64,000 bases of DNA from Cercospora beticola (GCF_033473495.1 NC_088939.1:3720001-3784000), one strand, 5' to 3'. Shown: positions 52,850-64,000, numbered from the stretch's first letter. Notes: generated from the sequence alone by a model not told the origin. Numbers and translations: made by a program.

Positions 52850-54923
52850 GATCCTCTGACGAGAGCAGCGACTTTGTCCTTGGAATGTGCCGTACGATAT
52901 CTCGTTCGCGGCCATTCTATCATTTGTTGCATGCAGACCTTCGCTCGGATTGCCTTGCGAGTGGACAATCATCGCTAAACGAGCTATGCGAGAAATCTGT
53001 CCTCTCTTGGCGCGATGATCATGCAACAGCAGATCCACGTCGCTGGAAATCTTGATGTATAAGAAGCATCCACCCCTCAGGTATAGTATCGAAGCCTAGT
53101 TCCACATCTTCTCACCGGTCTCCTCAATTACGCAACAACAGAGCGCGAAGGTTCGCCCGCGACCCAAGTCCCTCAGCTTGGATCGAAAGCGTTCAATAAT
53201 GCAACCATGACAGTGTCTCCATGTAGGACCGCTTCGCCATGAGACAAAGGGACACGAAAAAGGCATAAGTCTCACTGCACGCATGCCAGCTCGGCCACAA
53301 CGAGCGTTCCTCGGCACATAGCCATACTCACGGTGGCGTATTCATGCTTGATCCTAACCCTGCGATGTGGCGGGCTAGTGGACGCCTCTCACGCCAGCAT
53401 TGAGATTCTCGAGGAACGGATAGCGTCCGGCGCTTTGCTGCACCGCCCACTCAACCAGTAGCTCTGAACTGGGCCCCTCATCTCGATACCAAGGACCGAG
53501 GAACATTAGGGTTGCTGGTGCCGTTCTTCTTTGTGGATGCAACGTTCGCTGGCCAGGGGCATCGACGGGGACGATCTCTTGAGAGCACTCGAATTCGGAA
53601 TGGAACAAGACATAACGCATGGAGGCACGTGGTCACCTCTTTGGAATGGCTGAGCGTTGACCGAGACATGCCTTGTGCCTTTTCCCTGGCTCGGCAGTCG
53701 GTGGTTTTCCAACGTTAAGCTTATCTGAGCTGCCAACGTTGGGAAGGGTCCAAGTGGCGCAACGGCGCAACAGCGCAGCTGCCAGCAGGAGTCTGTCGTC
53801 TCCTTGGCCTTGGCCTACCTCTGCCGTTACTCCGACGGTACATGCGACATCACCACGCAGTAGCAGTGAAGTCGCTCCGTTCGCAGTCGAAGCCGAGACA
53901 CTGCGCAGCGTTCAACTTTCGGCGAGCCCAAGACATCATCGTGTCCAAAACCCCGGAGCGTGCTGTACTACGATGGACATTGCGGTGCTCGCAATTTTCG
54001 TGAGGAGCACGACATGTCCTTGCGCAAGCCATTTCCGCGAGTGATAGGTCCTGCACGAAGGATCAAATGCAGCCTTCTCCCCGCCGTATATCCGATTGCA
54101 CTTATCTCGGACTTGCCAACTACTACAACGTCACCTCCTGGTATACTTTCCTGTGGTCGAATGCTACTCTACTGCCCAGCTCTTGAATACGAGCGGGCTG
54201 TATAGTCCAGAACGTATGCGCAATTGCTGGACAACATTAGCCGTGGCGTTCAACAAAGTGCCACTCAGCGCGAGTACCTACCACGCCGTAACCCAAGAGA
54301 AACGCCTCCAAGAATAAGATTTGAGGATAAGCTTGAGAGTGCACGGATACGGAAAGATCTGCTTAGCAAGTGCTCGACGTCCCTGGTGACTGGACGCTCC
54401 GTTAAACTTTCTGCAAACAAAGTTCTGGCAGCTCGACGCCTTTTCCCTTGGCATGCTTGACACCTTACGAAGCAGGAAGGAGTTGCTCTTTGCCAAGAGC
54501 ATATGAGGTAGCGAACGTCAGCACTCCTCCGATGTGTCTCGGTGCTGTGCCTCGGCCGTTGGTCCACTCCCACCACGCGAAATGGTCAGTCTCTGTGCCG
54601 ATCTAAACTATCCTCGAATTCGGCCTCTTCCCGCTTGGGAACTGTGGAGGCGCTGCTCGCACTCCCATGCCTTACAATGATGTCTGTGCGATGCCAAGAT
54701 TGGGGTATTGACGATCTTTGTGCTGGCAAGCGAATGAAGGGTTACAGACCGGCGATGGCATTACCAGAGGCAGACACCAGATCGTCTTGTGGGTCGGTCG
54801 CGCATGAGGCGCTCACGAATGCTACCATTTGCCAATTGAGATCACCAGGCAAGTATATAGTGCTTGCGAGTCCCTTGCCACATCTGCGATCAGTTTCTCA
54901 TCAGTCCGCTATTCATCTTCAAT
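52850..54923. other. 2.1-kb gap without a recognisable gene
   Basis: Several short open frames but none with a motif or splice pattern I trust. A TATA-like AAGTATATAGTGC at about 54851 lies 70 bases before the subtilisin ATG. Otherwise nothing was seen. Confidence 0.35.
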
Positions 54924-56197
54924 ATGCGTTCTTTCATTGCTGCCCTGCTGGCCGTGCCAGCCGCAATCGCTGCGCCTGTCCTCCTCAACACCAGACAAGA
55001 AGATTCCATTGCCGGATCATGGATCGTTCGCGTCAACCAGAATAGCGTCCTGTCCGACGTGATCTCGCAGGTCTCATCCGCGCTCGGTGGAGCTGAGGCT
55101 AAGCACACCTATGAGTTCGGCAACTTCAAGGGTTTCTCCATCGATGGAGTTGACAACCTTCTTGGTTTGGTGGCCAATATCGCCTCGATCGAGTCCATTG
55201 AGCCAAACACTCGCGTCACAACCTCGGCGCTCGTCACACAGTCGAATGTCCCATCGTACGGTCTGGCCCGTATCTCGCACCGTGAAAACGGCGCCACTGA
55301 CTACGTCTACGACGACTCCGCTGGAGAGGGTACTTTCTCGTATATCATCGATACAGGTATCAGGACAACACACCAGGATTTCGGTGGCCGTGCCGTCTTC
55401 GGTGCCAGCTTCGTTGATGGCGAGCAAGAGGGTGATGGAAATGGACACGGTACTCACGTAAGTCGAATTCAATCACTGAATCATCTCTTCACTGCTAACG
55501 TTGATTGATCAGGTCGCTGGCACAACTGGCTCAACCACCTACGGTGTCGCCAAGAAGACTACTCTCATCGCCGTGAAGGTTCTCGGAGCTGAGGGATCTG
55601 GATCCAACGCCGGTGTCCTCGCAGGTATCGACTGGGCCGTCAATGACGCCAAGTCCAAGGGCCGCATCGGCAAGGCCGTCGGCAACTTGTCTCTGGGTGG
55701 TCCTCTCAGCCCAGCCACCAACGCCGCTGTCGCTGAGGCCGTCGCCGAGGGTCTCTTCCTCGCTGTCGCCGCTGGTAACTCTGGTCTCCCAACCATCACT
55801 GCCTCTCCAGCTTCTGCTCCAGAGGTCTGCACCGTCGGTGCTTCCGATGACCAGGATCGCCGCGCTTCGTACTCCAACTTCGGTCTCCTTGTTGACGTTT
55901 TCGCCCCTGGCTCAAACATCACCTCCACCTGGATCGATAGCGACTCTGACACCAACACCATCTCCGGTACTTCCATGGCTAGCCCTCACGTTGCTGGTCT
56001 TGGTGCCTACCTTTTGGCACTCGAGGGTCCACAAGATCCTCAGGCACTCTGCAGCCGCATCCAGGAGTTGAGCACCAAGTAAGTCCAACGTAACATGAAG
56101 TTTGAAACTTTACTAATCATCGTACAGGAACGCTCTTAACCTTGGTCTGCAACTCTTCTCTGGAAACAGACTTGCCTACAACGGCAATGGTGCTTAG
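54924..56197 (+). CDS. Secreted subtilisin-like serine protease (proteinase K type)
   Basis: Exons 54924-55457, 55513-56078 and 56128-56197, 389 residues. Introns (55 and 49 bp) have TGCTAAC- and ACTAATC-like branch sites. A signal peptide (MRSFIAALLAVPAAIAAPV) is followed by an inhibitor I9 propeptide (GSWIVRVNQNSVLSDVISQV.. HTYEFGNFKGFSIDG..). The mature S8 domain begins about SNVPSYGLARISHREN. The catalytic triad is Asp in FSYIIDTGI, His in NGHGTHVAGT (across the first intron) and Ser in ISGTSMASPHVAGLGAYLLA. The oxyanion Asn is in LAVAAGNSGLPTI. It degrades proteins outside the cell. The length and the RISHREN start fit the proteinase K/oryzin group. Confidence 0.95.
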
Positions 56198-56320
56198 ATA
56201 GTGCCAGAAATGCATGGAATGACACGGGCTCTTGAAGGGTCGCTGTATGATCATGATGATGAACATGTAACTATGCCGAACGGGCTAAGATGGACTACTG
56301 CAGTCATCTTGTAAAGAATG

Positions 56321-56326
56321 AATAAA
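56321..56326 (+). terminator. Polyadenylation signal of the subtilisin gene
   Basis: Canonical AATAAA 124 bases past the stop codon. Confidence 0.5.
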
Positions 56327-56481
56327 ATGAACTTCACACCAATCAATGAGTCTTCTCTGTTCAACTTTTGTGCTGTCATTGTTCAAATTTTAAATTACGA
56401 CTCTTGTTCGTATTGCATGCCGTAGAGCCTGCGCTATGCCTGGCATAGACACGCTGGGTCAGCTTCCGAACACGCTGAAAT

Positions 56482-57516
56482 TTATTCCTGTAGCGCAGTC
56501 CCATCTTGGATCCTGCGCACAAGATCAGGGTTCCTGACAAAGGCTCTACCAAATGCAATCAATACACCTTTACCCCTGTACTCCTCATCAACTGCGTCCT
56601 TTGCGCTCTCTGGACTAAAGCCGCCAGCAATAATGATAGGCGAAGCATCCGCCCACAAATTAATGAACGGAGTAAGAGGTTCTCCAGCGTCAACATCGGT
56701 CCTTCCTGCGATCCGTGACTCCACGAGATGCAAATGAGCGATCTTGAGCTCCTTCAAACCTTGCACCAGGTGGGAGAATTGCGCAATGGTCTTGTCCTTG
56801 GGCATCCCCATGCTTTGATACGTACTCCACGGCGAAACGCGAAATCCTACGCGATCAGGTCCGATGGCCGAAGCAATGCTTTTCGTGATCTCAAGTGCAA
56901 AGCGTGATCGCTTTTCCACGCTGCCACCCCAGTCATCGGCACGTTGATTCACGACTTCTTGGGTAAATTGATCGATCAAGCTGGCATTTCCCCCATGAAG
57001 CTCGATCCCATCAAAACCAGCAAGCTCGACAGCATTCTTTGCAGCTTGTGTGTAGTCTGCGATATATTGCCGAATTTCAGCATCAGTCAACGCACGCGGA
57101 ACCGGGCCACCTTCCATGGGTATGGCAGAGCTCGAGACGACATCACCAGTCCCTTGTTTCTGCTTAATCTCTGGTTCTGCGGAACGGCCTAGAGCCCAGA
57201 GCTGCAAGAAGATGTGACTTCCAGCTTCGTGAACTTTGGAAACCACTTCCTTCCATGCGGCGATCTGGGCCGTGGACCAGATTCCAGCTCGAGCTTCTGA
57301 GATGCCGCTGGCTTGGGGCGAGACGAATGTAGCTTCGGCTATGATGAGTGTTCCTGGGAATTGGGCACGCTCGGCGTAGTATGAGACTGCCACTGAAGAG
57401 AGGACGTTATTATCATCTGCTCCGTTGCTGGACACGGGGCCCATCACAATGCGGGAGGATAGTTGGACTTTGCCGAGCCGGATGGGCTCGAAGAGCCGGG
57501 TTGGTGGTGCGGTCAT
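56482..57516 (-). CDS. Old Yellow Enzyme-family flavin oxidoreductase, atypical active site
   Basis: Intronless, 344 residues. OYE proteins are FMN ene-reductases that use NADPH to reduce activated double bonds. Fold landmarks are LFEPIRLGKVQLSSRIVMGP, AEATFVSPQASGISEARAGI, HIFLQLWALGRSAEP, DDWGGSVEKRSRFALEI and the FMN phosphate region IIIAGGFSPESAKD..LIAFGRAFVRNPDL. The substrate-binding His and Asn are present in GIELHGGNASLIDQF. The tyrosine usually two residues after that Asn (NGYL) is Ser here, so the usual proton donor is missing. The C-terminus stops soon after NPDLVRRI, lacking the common YDRxTFY end. It may have weak or different activity. Confidence 0.88.
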   Translation of the reverse strand: MTAPPTRLFEPIRLGKVQLSSRIVMGPVSSNGADDNNVLSSVAVSYYAERAQFPGTLIIAEATFVSPQASGISEARAGIWSTAQIAAWKEVVSKVHEAGSHIFLQLWALGRSAEPEIKQKQGTGDVVSSSAIPMEGGPVPRALTDAEIRQYIADYTQAAKNAVELAGFDGIELHGGNASLIDQFTQEVVNQRADDWGGSVEKRSRFALEITKSIASAIGPDRVGFRVSPWSTYQSMGMPKDKTIAQFSHLVQGLKELKIAHLHLVESRIAGRTDVDAGEPLTPFINLWADASPIIIAGGFSPESAKDAVDEEYRGKGVLIAFGRAFVRNPDLVRRIQDGTALQE

Positions 57517-58594
57517 GGTGTGACGAGATGTCTGGGCTTGGTGTACCGTATAGAAGCCCTGAAGGATGACCTCAGGGCTTTCGAGGGCAAGAATGGGCGA
57601 ATTCGGGCCATACTTTGGGTGTTGGTGTTGACGCCATCCTTGAGCTTGCTGAGCTGTGCTGGGGAGTTTCCCACATCAGCCACAAGATCCACAGTCTCGA
57701 CGGCAGCGACACCCGTGGCTCACCCTTTGCGGCTGCCAACACTCCTACACGACCGCAACATGAACGTGGCAGATTTCTAACAATCGCTCAACTACATCCC
57801 TCACTACTATACACATGCCAAGAATGGCGCTCCATCGTGATGGACAGTCGGGATGGTCTGAAGTGCGACTTGGTGGTCCTTTGGATGACTTGGCCAAGGT
57901 GTAGTCACGCAGTCGAACATCATGCAAGAACCTGGGGCCTTGTTTACCTCGCGGCGATTACTGAAGAATTCTTGTGAATGATCCTCCGAAATGCTCTCGA
58001 CTTGGCAAGAATCCCTCCAGAAATGGTGCTGTCTAGGAGCATGCTGGCCCCAGGCCTGCTGTTGCCGCGGCCAGGTCGGGGAGGATAGAGTATTCTGAAG
58101 TGGCCATTTCTTGCCGATCGCGGAAAGGACTGCAGAAAGGTGATTCGTGCTCAAGCCCAGCGAGGGTGTGGTTCGGAGAAAAGAATTGGTCCCAAGGCCT
58201 GCGATTTTGCTTCGATTGGGAATCTGGTCATCATAGCCATGGGTTTGTGCCTTGGTCTTCTGCGTCAAAGCTAATCGGCGTCTGCGATCTGTCCACGCCT
58301 GGAAAAGACAGGGAGTATTGAGATGTGGACAGTTGCTCGATAGGGCACGAACGAGTATATTGTGGCATAAATACGGCTCAATGCATGCGGAGGTAGCATC
58401 CAACATTGTTCAGAGCACACGGTGGTGATCTCTCAGGTCTGGATCTTCGTGACAGGGGACTCCCTACAATACTCCGCGGTGTACGTCTCGCAAATTTTGC
58501 CGTACCACTGAGCCTCAAAGATGAATTGAATACTAATCAAGGACCAGAAGGATACGGATACTTTTGCATACTACAAGGGATCTGGCTCATTCTG
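57517..58594. other. Intergenic
   Basis: 1.1 kb between the OYE gene and the NTF2-like gene. Overlapping open frames show no motif. The frame that runs into the NTF2-like gene from 58406 has no upstream ATG. Confidence 0.35.
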
Positions 58595-59095
58595 ATGGAC
58601 GACAGGCGAGACTTGCACCCTTCAGAAAGACCTTCAACGAGTGCGCAGCATGCACCGCAGTACGAGAAGAATACGACTTCTAGGCAAATATGCGAGCTCT
58701 ACTTCCTAGCGATTCAAGCGTTGAACGAACACGACCACGACCACAAGGGCGAAGCCGGACAAGTAGTACTCTCACACCTCTCGCCAAATTTCACAGCACG
58801 ATTCGACGCCAAAGACAAGACCGAGCTGAGCTGGACAGAAGTCAACGATGCATGGCGGGAATGGCACAAACAGGATCCTGAAATGCGCATCGAGATCAAA
58901 CATTGCTCATGCGACGTGGACTTGGGGCGTGGCGTGGCCAGGTTGCTCGCGGAAGCCGACATCACCGGTATAAGTGGCGGCGTGACTCTTGGAGGCCTGA
59001 TGGAAAATCGCTACAGGAGAAACAGAGATGGGAAATGGTTGTTGGAATGCTCTATGGGGTTGAGAGGTCTCAAATCGAATGGGGGGTTTGTATGA
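58595..59095 (+). CDS. NTF2-like/SnoaL-fold protein (166 aa)
   Basis: Single exon from the ATG at 58595 (MDDRRDLHPSERPS); the frame is open further upstream but without ATG. After a polar start, the pattern ICELYFLAIQALNEHDHDHK then LSHLSPNFTARFDAK, VNDAWREWHKQDPEMRIEIK, ARLLAEADITGISGGVTLGG and NRYRRNRDGKWLLECSMGLR gives the helix-helix-beta-sheet order of NTF2-like folds, with the characteristic R.RDGKW strand near the end. The family covers both small-molecule enzymes and binding proteins, so function is open. It is encoded on the same strand as, and just before, a P450 pseudogene; the two may have belonged to one metabolic locus. Confidence 0.55.
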   Translation: MDDRRDLHPSERPSTSAQHAPQYEKNTTSRQICELYFLAIQALNEHDHDHKGEAGQVVLSHLSPNFTARFDAKDKTELSWTEVNDAWREWHKQDPEMRIEIKHCSCDVDLGRGVARLLAEADITGISGGVTLGGLMENRYRRNRDGKWLLECSMGLRGLKSNGGFV

Positions 59096-59330
59096 GCCTC
59101 GTTCTTGTCCAGTCCATGTCTGAGGACGGAAATACCATCACGGTTCAGCTCTGTACACGTGTGGTGTGGATCTGCGCGACAGGTCAGTGCGGCTGAGGGC
59201 TGAAATCCTACGCTGACAAAGGCATGAAGTGGCACCAGGACTTGAGAGCTCGGATTCACCTGTAGCAGTTATCGATATTGCTAACGCTACTACACATTTG
59301 TCGACGGTATCACGCAATTCGCGATCGACA

Positions 59331-60963
59331 ATGCTGCTTTTGGAAATGGACTTGGTCAGGACGACTGCAATTCTCTTCATACTTCCGATCTTGGCCAGTC
59401 TTGTATACAGTGCACTCTTGACACCTCTTCGTAAGATACCGGGTCCATCGCTCGCCCGCTTCACGAATTTTTGGATAGCCCGGAAGAGTGGAGAAGGCCG
59501 CAGCCATCTATTTTGGCGAGAACTTCATGCGAAGTATGGGCCTTTTGTTCGAACGGGCCCAAAGAGAGTAGTATTCAATGATCCGGAGCTGCTTGCAAGA
59601 GTATACGGAGCCGGAAGCAACTACGTCAAGTCAGACTTCTACGGCAGCTTCCAGGCGGAAATAAAAGATGGCACGGAGTATGAGCTCCCGTCGCCTTCGA
59701 GGGCGAATTTGTTTTCTAACCCAGATGTGGCATATCACAAGAGGATGAAGGCTGCCGTTGCCCCGGCGTACTCACTCTCTTCCCTCAAGCAATTGGAGCC
59801 AATGGTCGACGACTGCACCAACTTGTTCGTTGAGAAGCTCAAGCATTTTGAACCTGAAAGTGTCGTACATTTGGATGAATGATCTCACTTCTATGCCTTT
59901 GACGTGGTGGGAATGATCACTTTCATGCAACCCTTCGGCATGCTGGACAAGGGCAGAGACGATTTCGGCCTCGACACTCACTTCGATGCCCTGGTATATA
60001 TGAGCGTCGTCGGACTTATTCCAGGATTACACCGCTGGCTTATTGGTAACGCCAGACTCCTCAAATTCTTGAACTCGTTTCAGGCTTTCAGAGAGAACAA
60101 CATCGCTTTGAAGGTTCGAGATGTGAGTGACGGAACTTCTATTATCATCTTGTGTCCCGTACTTACTCTCTACATAGGCAGTCTTCCAAGCGATGCGCTC
60201 CTATCGCAAAACCAATAACAACAATCGTGGCGATTACATATCTTAACTTCACAACGTCCAGTCCAACAACCCAAGCAAACTCAGCGACAGAGACATTATC
60301 GACAGCCTGATGATCAATGTCTTCGTCGGATCTGATACGACCGCCTTCTCTCTCACAGCTTGCTTCTACTACCTCGTTAAGAATCCATAAACGTACGCCA
60401 AACTTCGCGCCGAGATCGACGAAGCAGACACCGCAAACAAACTCCCCTCCTGCGTAAGCTTCGCCGAAGCCAACGAACTACCATACCTCCGCGCAGTCCT
60501 TAAAGAAGTCCTCCGCCTCTTCCCAGCCGTAACAATGCCGCTCGAAAGAGTCGTACCAGCAGGCGGTTTGCTCGTCAGTATCCACAATACTAAAGACAAC
60601 ACCAAAGCCGAAACCGTCCACCTCCCAGCCGGAACCCGCATCGGAGCAGCACCAAATGTCCTCAATACTCTCCCCTCAGTCTTCGGCCCAGATGCCCTCG
60701 AGTTTCGACCCGAGAGGTGGCTGGAAGCCTCACCGGAACAGCTCTCAAAAATGGAACGATGCTATTTTACATTCGGCGACGGAAGTCGAATCTGCATCGG
60801 ACGACACATTTTCACAATGGAAGCTATGAAACTCGTGCCGCAGCTTTTGAGGAAATTCGATTTCGAGTGGGCGGGTGATGAAGACGAAGAATGGAACGTT
60901 GAAGGGTATTGGATGTCGAGACCGAGTGGATTGAAAGTGCGAATCAAGGAGAGGAAGACGTGA
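59331..60963 (+). pseudogene. Cytochrome P450 pseudogene with three in-frame stops
   Basis: Exons 59331-60122 and 60178-60963 with a 55-bp GTGAGT..TAG intron preserve one frame for 525 codons, the usual P450 length. N-terminal membrane anchor TTAILFILPILASLVYSALL, then the proline hinge RKIPGPSLARFTN. I-helix text FVGSDTTAF, ExxR as LKEVLRLFP, PERF-like FRPERW and the heme loop FGDGSRICIG with its Cys are all intact. Three stops break it: UGA at 59880-59882 (where Trp is expected in LDE-W-SHFYAFDVV), UAA at 60244-60246 and UAA at 60388-60390 (probably Gln in KNPQTYAKL). No frameshift is present, so inactivation is recent. The family resembles pisatin-demethylase-type P450s. Readthrough of three stops is implausible. 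Confidence 0.85.
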
Positions 60964-61152
60964 GATTTTTATGATTCATTCGTTCATTTATTGGAATACG
61001 CATTACCGAAGGGTATCTTGTTAGTAGCTCGCTCAGATTCGCGTCGCCATAGTTAGGTTGGAATATATATTACACGTCAAATTATGCAACAATGCAGAAA
61101 TATGCCAAACATAGAGAGTTGGTCAGAATTCCGCGCCATGTACAAATGCCTT

Positions 61153-63509
61153 TCACGCCGTTATGCCACCACCTCCACTGAAGAATTTACTTCGCCATGA
61201 GCTGACTTTGGCTGTGACAGTGGATGCCGAGCTGCGTCTTCTCTGCGCAGAAGATCCAAAATGTGATGTTGTTCGGGCAAGCGCATCCTGTTCTGCAGCA
61301 TTGAGTCGTTGTTCTAAGGCAACGCTGCCTCTTTGTCGGTTGTCATTGTAGCGAGATCCAGCATCGCTGCCTTTCCGAGGTGGTTCGAGGCTGATCATAC
61401 CCATAGCAATGCTGGCGTCTGCGTCCAGTGGAGAGTCATTGCGACCTCTTCGAGGAGATGCAGTGCTGATGTTGTCTTTGAGATCGCCTCTCGAGAACTC
61501 GGACCATTCTCGCCCAGCGCAGCATAGAACTTCTACTCCGCACTCGCCAACCATGATTTCTTGGATGCGATCCCGGACGTCTCGCACCGTGGGCCTGAGC
61601 GTTGCATTCTGAGCCATCATTGATCTGATCAATCTCAACAGATCCGGCACACCACGATAGATCTGCTCGCCGTGGCGCGTGCTCTCCTCTTCGAGCAAGT
61701 CGATCCACGCCCAAATCTTATCCGGCTCATTGTGGAAAGAAGAATCCGTTCGTGTTCGGTTCTTCGTCGTTACGCGCGTAGATCGAAATTTGATGAATTC
61801 GTTATTCTTGCCTTTGATCATGAATGTGAGGATATCGAGGAAAATGCATCCAAGTGACCAAATGTCGCTCATCTCGGGGACTGCTCTCGGCAGATCGCAA
61901 AGAGTAGCAGCGTCTATTATGCTAGGTCGTGAAAGGAGTAGAGATGCAGTTTCGATGGACGGTGGTGGATAGGGTCCTGTAGGCACGGTTGGGGACGGGC
62001 ACGTCTCAGCGAATTGCCGTGAGAAGTTGCGAATGGACTGCGGCGAGCGAGGCTCAGATTCGAGTGCGGGTGTGACCGGGGTGCGTATCGTCGTGATGCT
62101 GTTGCATCGTCCATCTCGAGATGACACCGTGGGCGATGTGATCGGGCTGCCGATAGTGGTTCCTCCCACGAAACTATTGCTGCGCGTGCTGCTGGCTCCA
62201 GAAGATTCTGAAGAGCTGACTGTGTCGATGGTGGTGAAGGTACTGGTGCTCATTTTACGCAATCGGGAGAAGGCGCTCATGCTGCTGACTGGAGGCGAGC
62301 TGGATTTCAAGGTAATAGGTGTCTGTGAAATGTGTGACTCGGGCGCTGCATAATCGTATGCTTCCGTTTTGGGAGCTTTCTTGCCTCTTTGGAAGGTACT
62401 GAGCGAGCCAACATCTCCGAATGCAATGGTGTTGTCCTTGTCAATCCAGATATTGGAAGGCCGGATTGCAGTGTGCGCGACACCACGACTGTGTAAGCAT
62501 GCCAAGGCATCCGAAAGGCAGTGCATCCATTCGCAAAGCAGCGCCGGTCGTTCCGATGCGACGACCTTCATGTATTGCGTGGGCGTCCGGTGCTCAATAT
62601 ATGTTGCAAGTGTGTGCTCAGCCACAAAGTCGGAAATGATGAAGCCGGCGTTTTCAGAAGTGTACGATGCCCAGCAGGATGCGATGTGCTCGTGGTCCAG
62701 AGCCCTTGCTTTTCGAATATCGCGCTTGTACTTGTCGTGGTGTCTATCACCGGTCACTTTGTCAACGAGAGAGTACTTCCTGCGCATGAAGATTTCGTCC
62801 GGTTTACCGGGAAAGTGAATACGATCGAATGGTTGAAGTGTGACAGCTGGAGGTAATGTGTTGACGTGCTCCATCGGAATATGCTCTTTGGACCCATAAT
62901 CGATGTGAGAGCCTTGCTTGAGCTCACGAAGCAAGAACGTGAACTGCATGTCATAGAACTTTTTGTTGAGTACTTCATCGTTCTTGTAGGACAGCTCCAG
63001 GTTCTCGACGTTCTCAAGCGATAGAGGAAGGTCGTCATCGTCCCAAGAGTCGTCGATGCAACCAAAGATCTGGTCTGGTACACCGACTTCGGTCAAGATT
63101 AAGAAAAGTCGCTTCGCTCGATCGAGGATCCAGTCCTGCAATGAATACTCAGTAATTGACGCAGGAAAGGTAGGAGGAAGCCATTGGATCGCATACCATG
63201 TAAGTATCATCAGTCAAGCCCTCGCCAAACGCTAAAGGCCTGTCGAGGAAGTCGCGTTCCTCGCCACGAAGTTTGCTGATCACGAACGACCGAGTCACTT
63301 TCGCATCTATCCTCTCGTCGGTCCACCATCGTTGTTTGAGTTGCTGATGTGGTGTCACTAATGAGTGGCCTCCATAGCCGTAGATGTAGGCGTTCAAGGC
63401 TGTTCGATTGCGCATGGTCAGAGATGTGGCCAAAATTGTGAGGCCCGGGGTCAGACATACCTATAGTTGCAGCGGTCGGTGCCACGTCTGCATAACTTCG
63501 AGTAGCCAT
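61153..63509 (-). CDS. Protein kinase-fold protein with degenerate catalytic motifs (pseudokinase)
   Basis: Exons 63509-63461, 63399-63197 and 63135-61153, 744 residues. Introns are both 61 bp, and frames join at ATIALNAYIYG and DTYMDWILDRA. Kinase landmarks: hinge-like IISDFVAEHTLATYI, catalytic loop AHTAIRPSNIWID (about 304-316) where HRD has become HTA, IAFGDVG (about 321-327) where DFG has become GDV, then YAAPES (APE) and, after an unusual insert of some 150 Ser/Thr-rich residues, MSDIWSLGCIFLDIL (helix F). The APE and SDIWSLG elements keep the fold, but the catalytic Asp is lost and the metal-binding triad is altered. The C-terminus is basic and Ser-rich. It most likely scaffolds or regulates rather than phosphorylates. 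Start chosen at MATRSYADVAP. Confidence 0.7.
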
Positions 63510-64000
63510 CGGATGAAAGATGGGAAAGATCGAGCTGCGGGTCAAGAGGTACAGCAAAACCCACTTTTGCCAGGCACAGGTTACAACCGTTGCCAACGCC
63601 AAGGGAAAAGTATTAGGAGATAGAGTGTTATCGATCACAGCCGGCGGTTATCCTTTGTTCGAAATACACGTGGCTCGGATCATGGCGGGGGTCTTGCTTT
63701 GTTTGACGTAGAAATCGTGGCGAAAGTGATGCTCACTCACATCAGGGACGGAGAAGGGGAGACGGGATCGAAAGCAGCGACGCAAGGAAATAGTATACAG
63801 AGCGAGAGAGAGAAAACAGAGGGTCAGCAGCAGAGAGCAGTCCGCGGTGACGAGTCCTATCACGACGACTTACGGTGTGTACACACGCGAGCAGCTCCCG
63901 CTCGGCAGGGCCCCAGCGCATATGCAACACCCAGCATGGTCGATTCGGTGCAGGATGCGCAGCGCGTGCATGGGGGTGTGGAATTATTGGTGCTGCGTCG
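63510..64000. other. 5' flank of the pseudokinase gene
   Basis: Contains a purine-rich GAGAGAGAG tract (about 63800-63815), a common promoter element in fungi. No further gene was recognised before the window ends. Confidence 0.35.

Noticed and set aside
53096..54580. Several short open frames between ARP10 and the subtilisin gene
   Set aside because: None shows a domain, signal peptide or consistent intron pattern.
58406..58594. N-terminal extension of the NTF2-like protein
   Set aside because: There is no ATG in that frame upstream of 58595, and no splice donor-acceptor pair gave a better start.

Overview
The window is nuclear DNA of a filamentous ascomycete, most likely a Dothideomycete. 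Genes carry short introns (about 44-79 bp) with GT..AG ends and CTAAC/CTGAC-like branch sites. It encodes fungus-only families (Zn2Cys6 regulator, RTA1-like and fungal-rhodopsin membrane proteins, AA9 monooxygenase, peroxygenase). It also holds an 11.5-kb AT-rich island whose CpA/TpG steps are almost erased, the footprint of repeat-induced point mutation (RIP). The lineage call rests on this general pattern, not on a database match.

Layout. 1-680: decayed 20-22-bp tandem repeat. 680-2559: gamma-glutamyltranspeptidase-like enzyme. 3218-14697: RIP-inactivated nest of transposons. An outer element with long inverted arms contains an LTR element with an AATAT target duplication, a CCHC ORF1 fragment, and a full-length LINE. 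The LINE is itself split by a 636-bp TRIM-like element with a GCCTC target duplication. 15372-24303: AA9 monooxygenase, a 75-residue membrane protein, an isochorismatase-AlkB fusion, a 2.9-kb gap, and an Mgr3-like mitochondrial TPR protein. 24484-31335: SRAP/HMCES DNA-crosslink protein, endopolygalacturonase, SIMPL-domain protein, mitoribosomal Rsm24/mS35, ALG13. 31570-41135: fungal rhodopsin-type membrane protein, secreted heme-thiolate peroxygenase, secreted choice-of-anchor-B protein, and a Zn2Cys6 regulator divergent from an RTA1-like transporter. 41561-44018: small charged-protein gene with a possible readthrough stop, next to a decayed tandem array of about 97-bp units. 44019-52849: unknown nuclear coiled-coil protein, conserved unknown, ubiquitin-like protein, NOP58, dynactin Arp10. 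54924-63509: proteinase K-type subtilisin, atypical Old Yellow Enzyme, NTF2-like protein, cytochrome P450 pseudogene with three stops, and a kinase-fold protein with degenerate catalytic motifs.

The genes do not form one pathway. Housekeeping genes (NOP58, Arp10, Rsm24, ALG13, Mgr3, SRAP) sit in tight, often divergent pairs. Secreted enzymes suited to a plant-associated or saprotrophic life (AA9, polygalacturonase, peroxygenase, subtilisin) stand singly, the AA9 gene being the first gene beyond the transposon island. No biosynthetic cluster backbone, CRISPR array, rRNA or intact tRNA gene was seen.

The observations I would check first are the in-frame UGA followed by a well-formed helix at 41678, the isochorismatase-AlkB fusion, the nested retroelements with exact target duplications, and the decayed 97-bp array.
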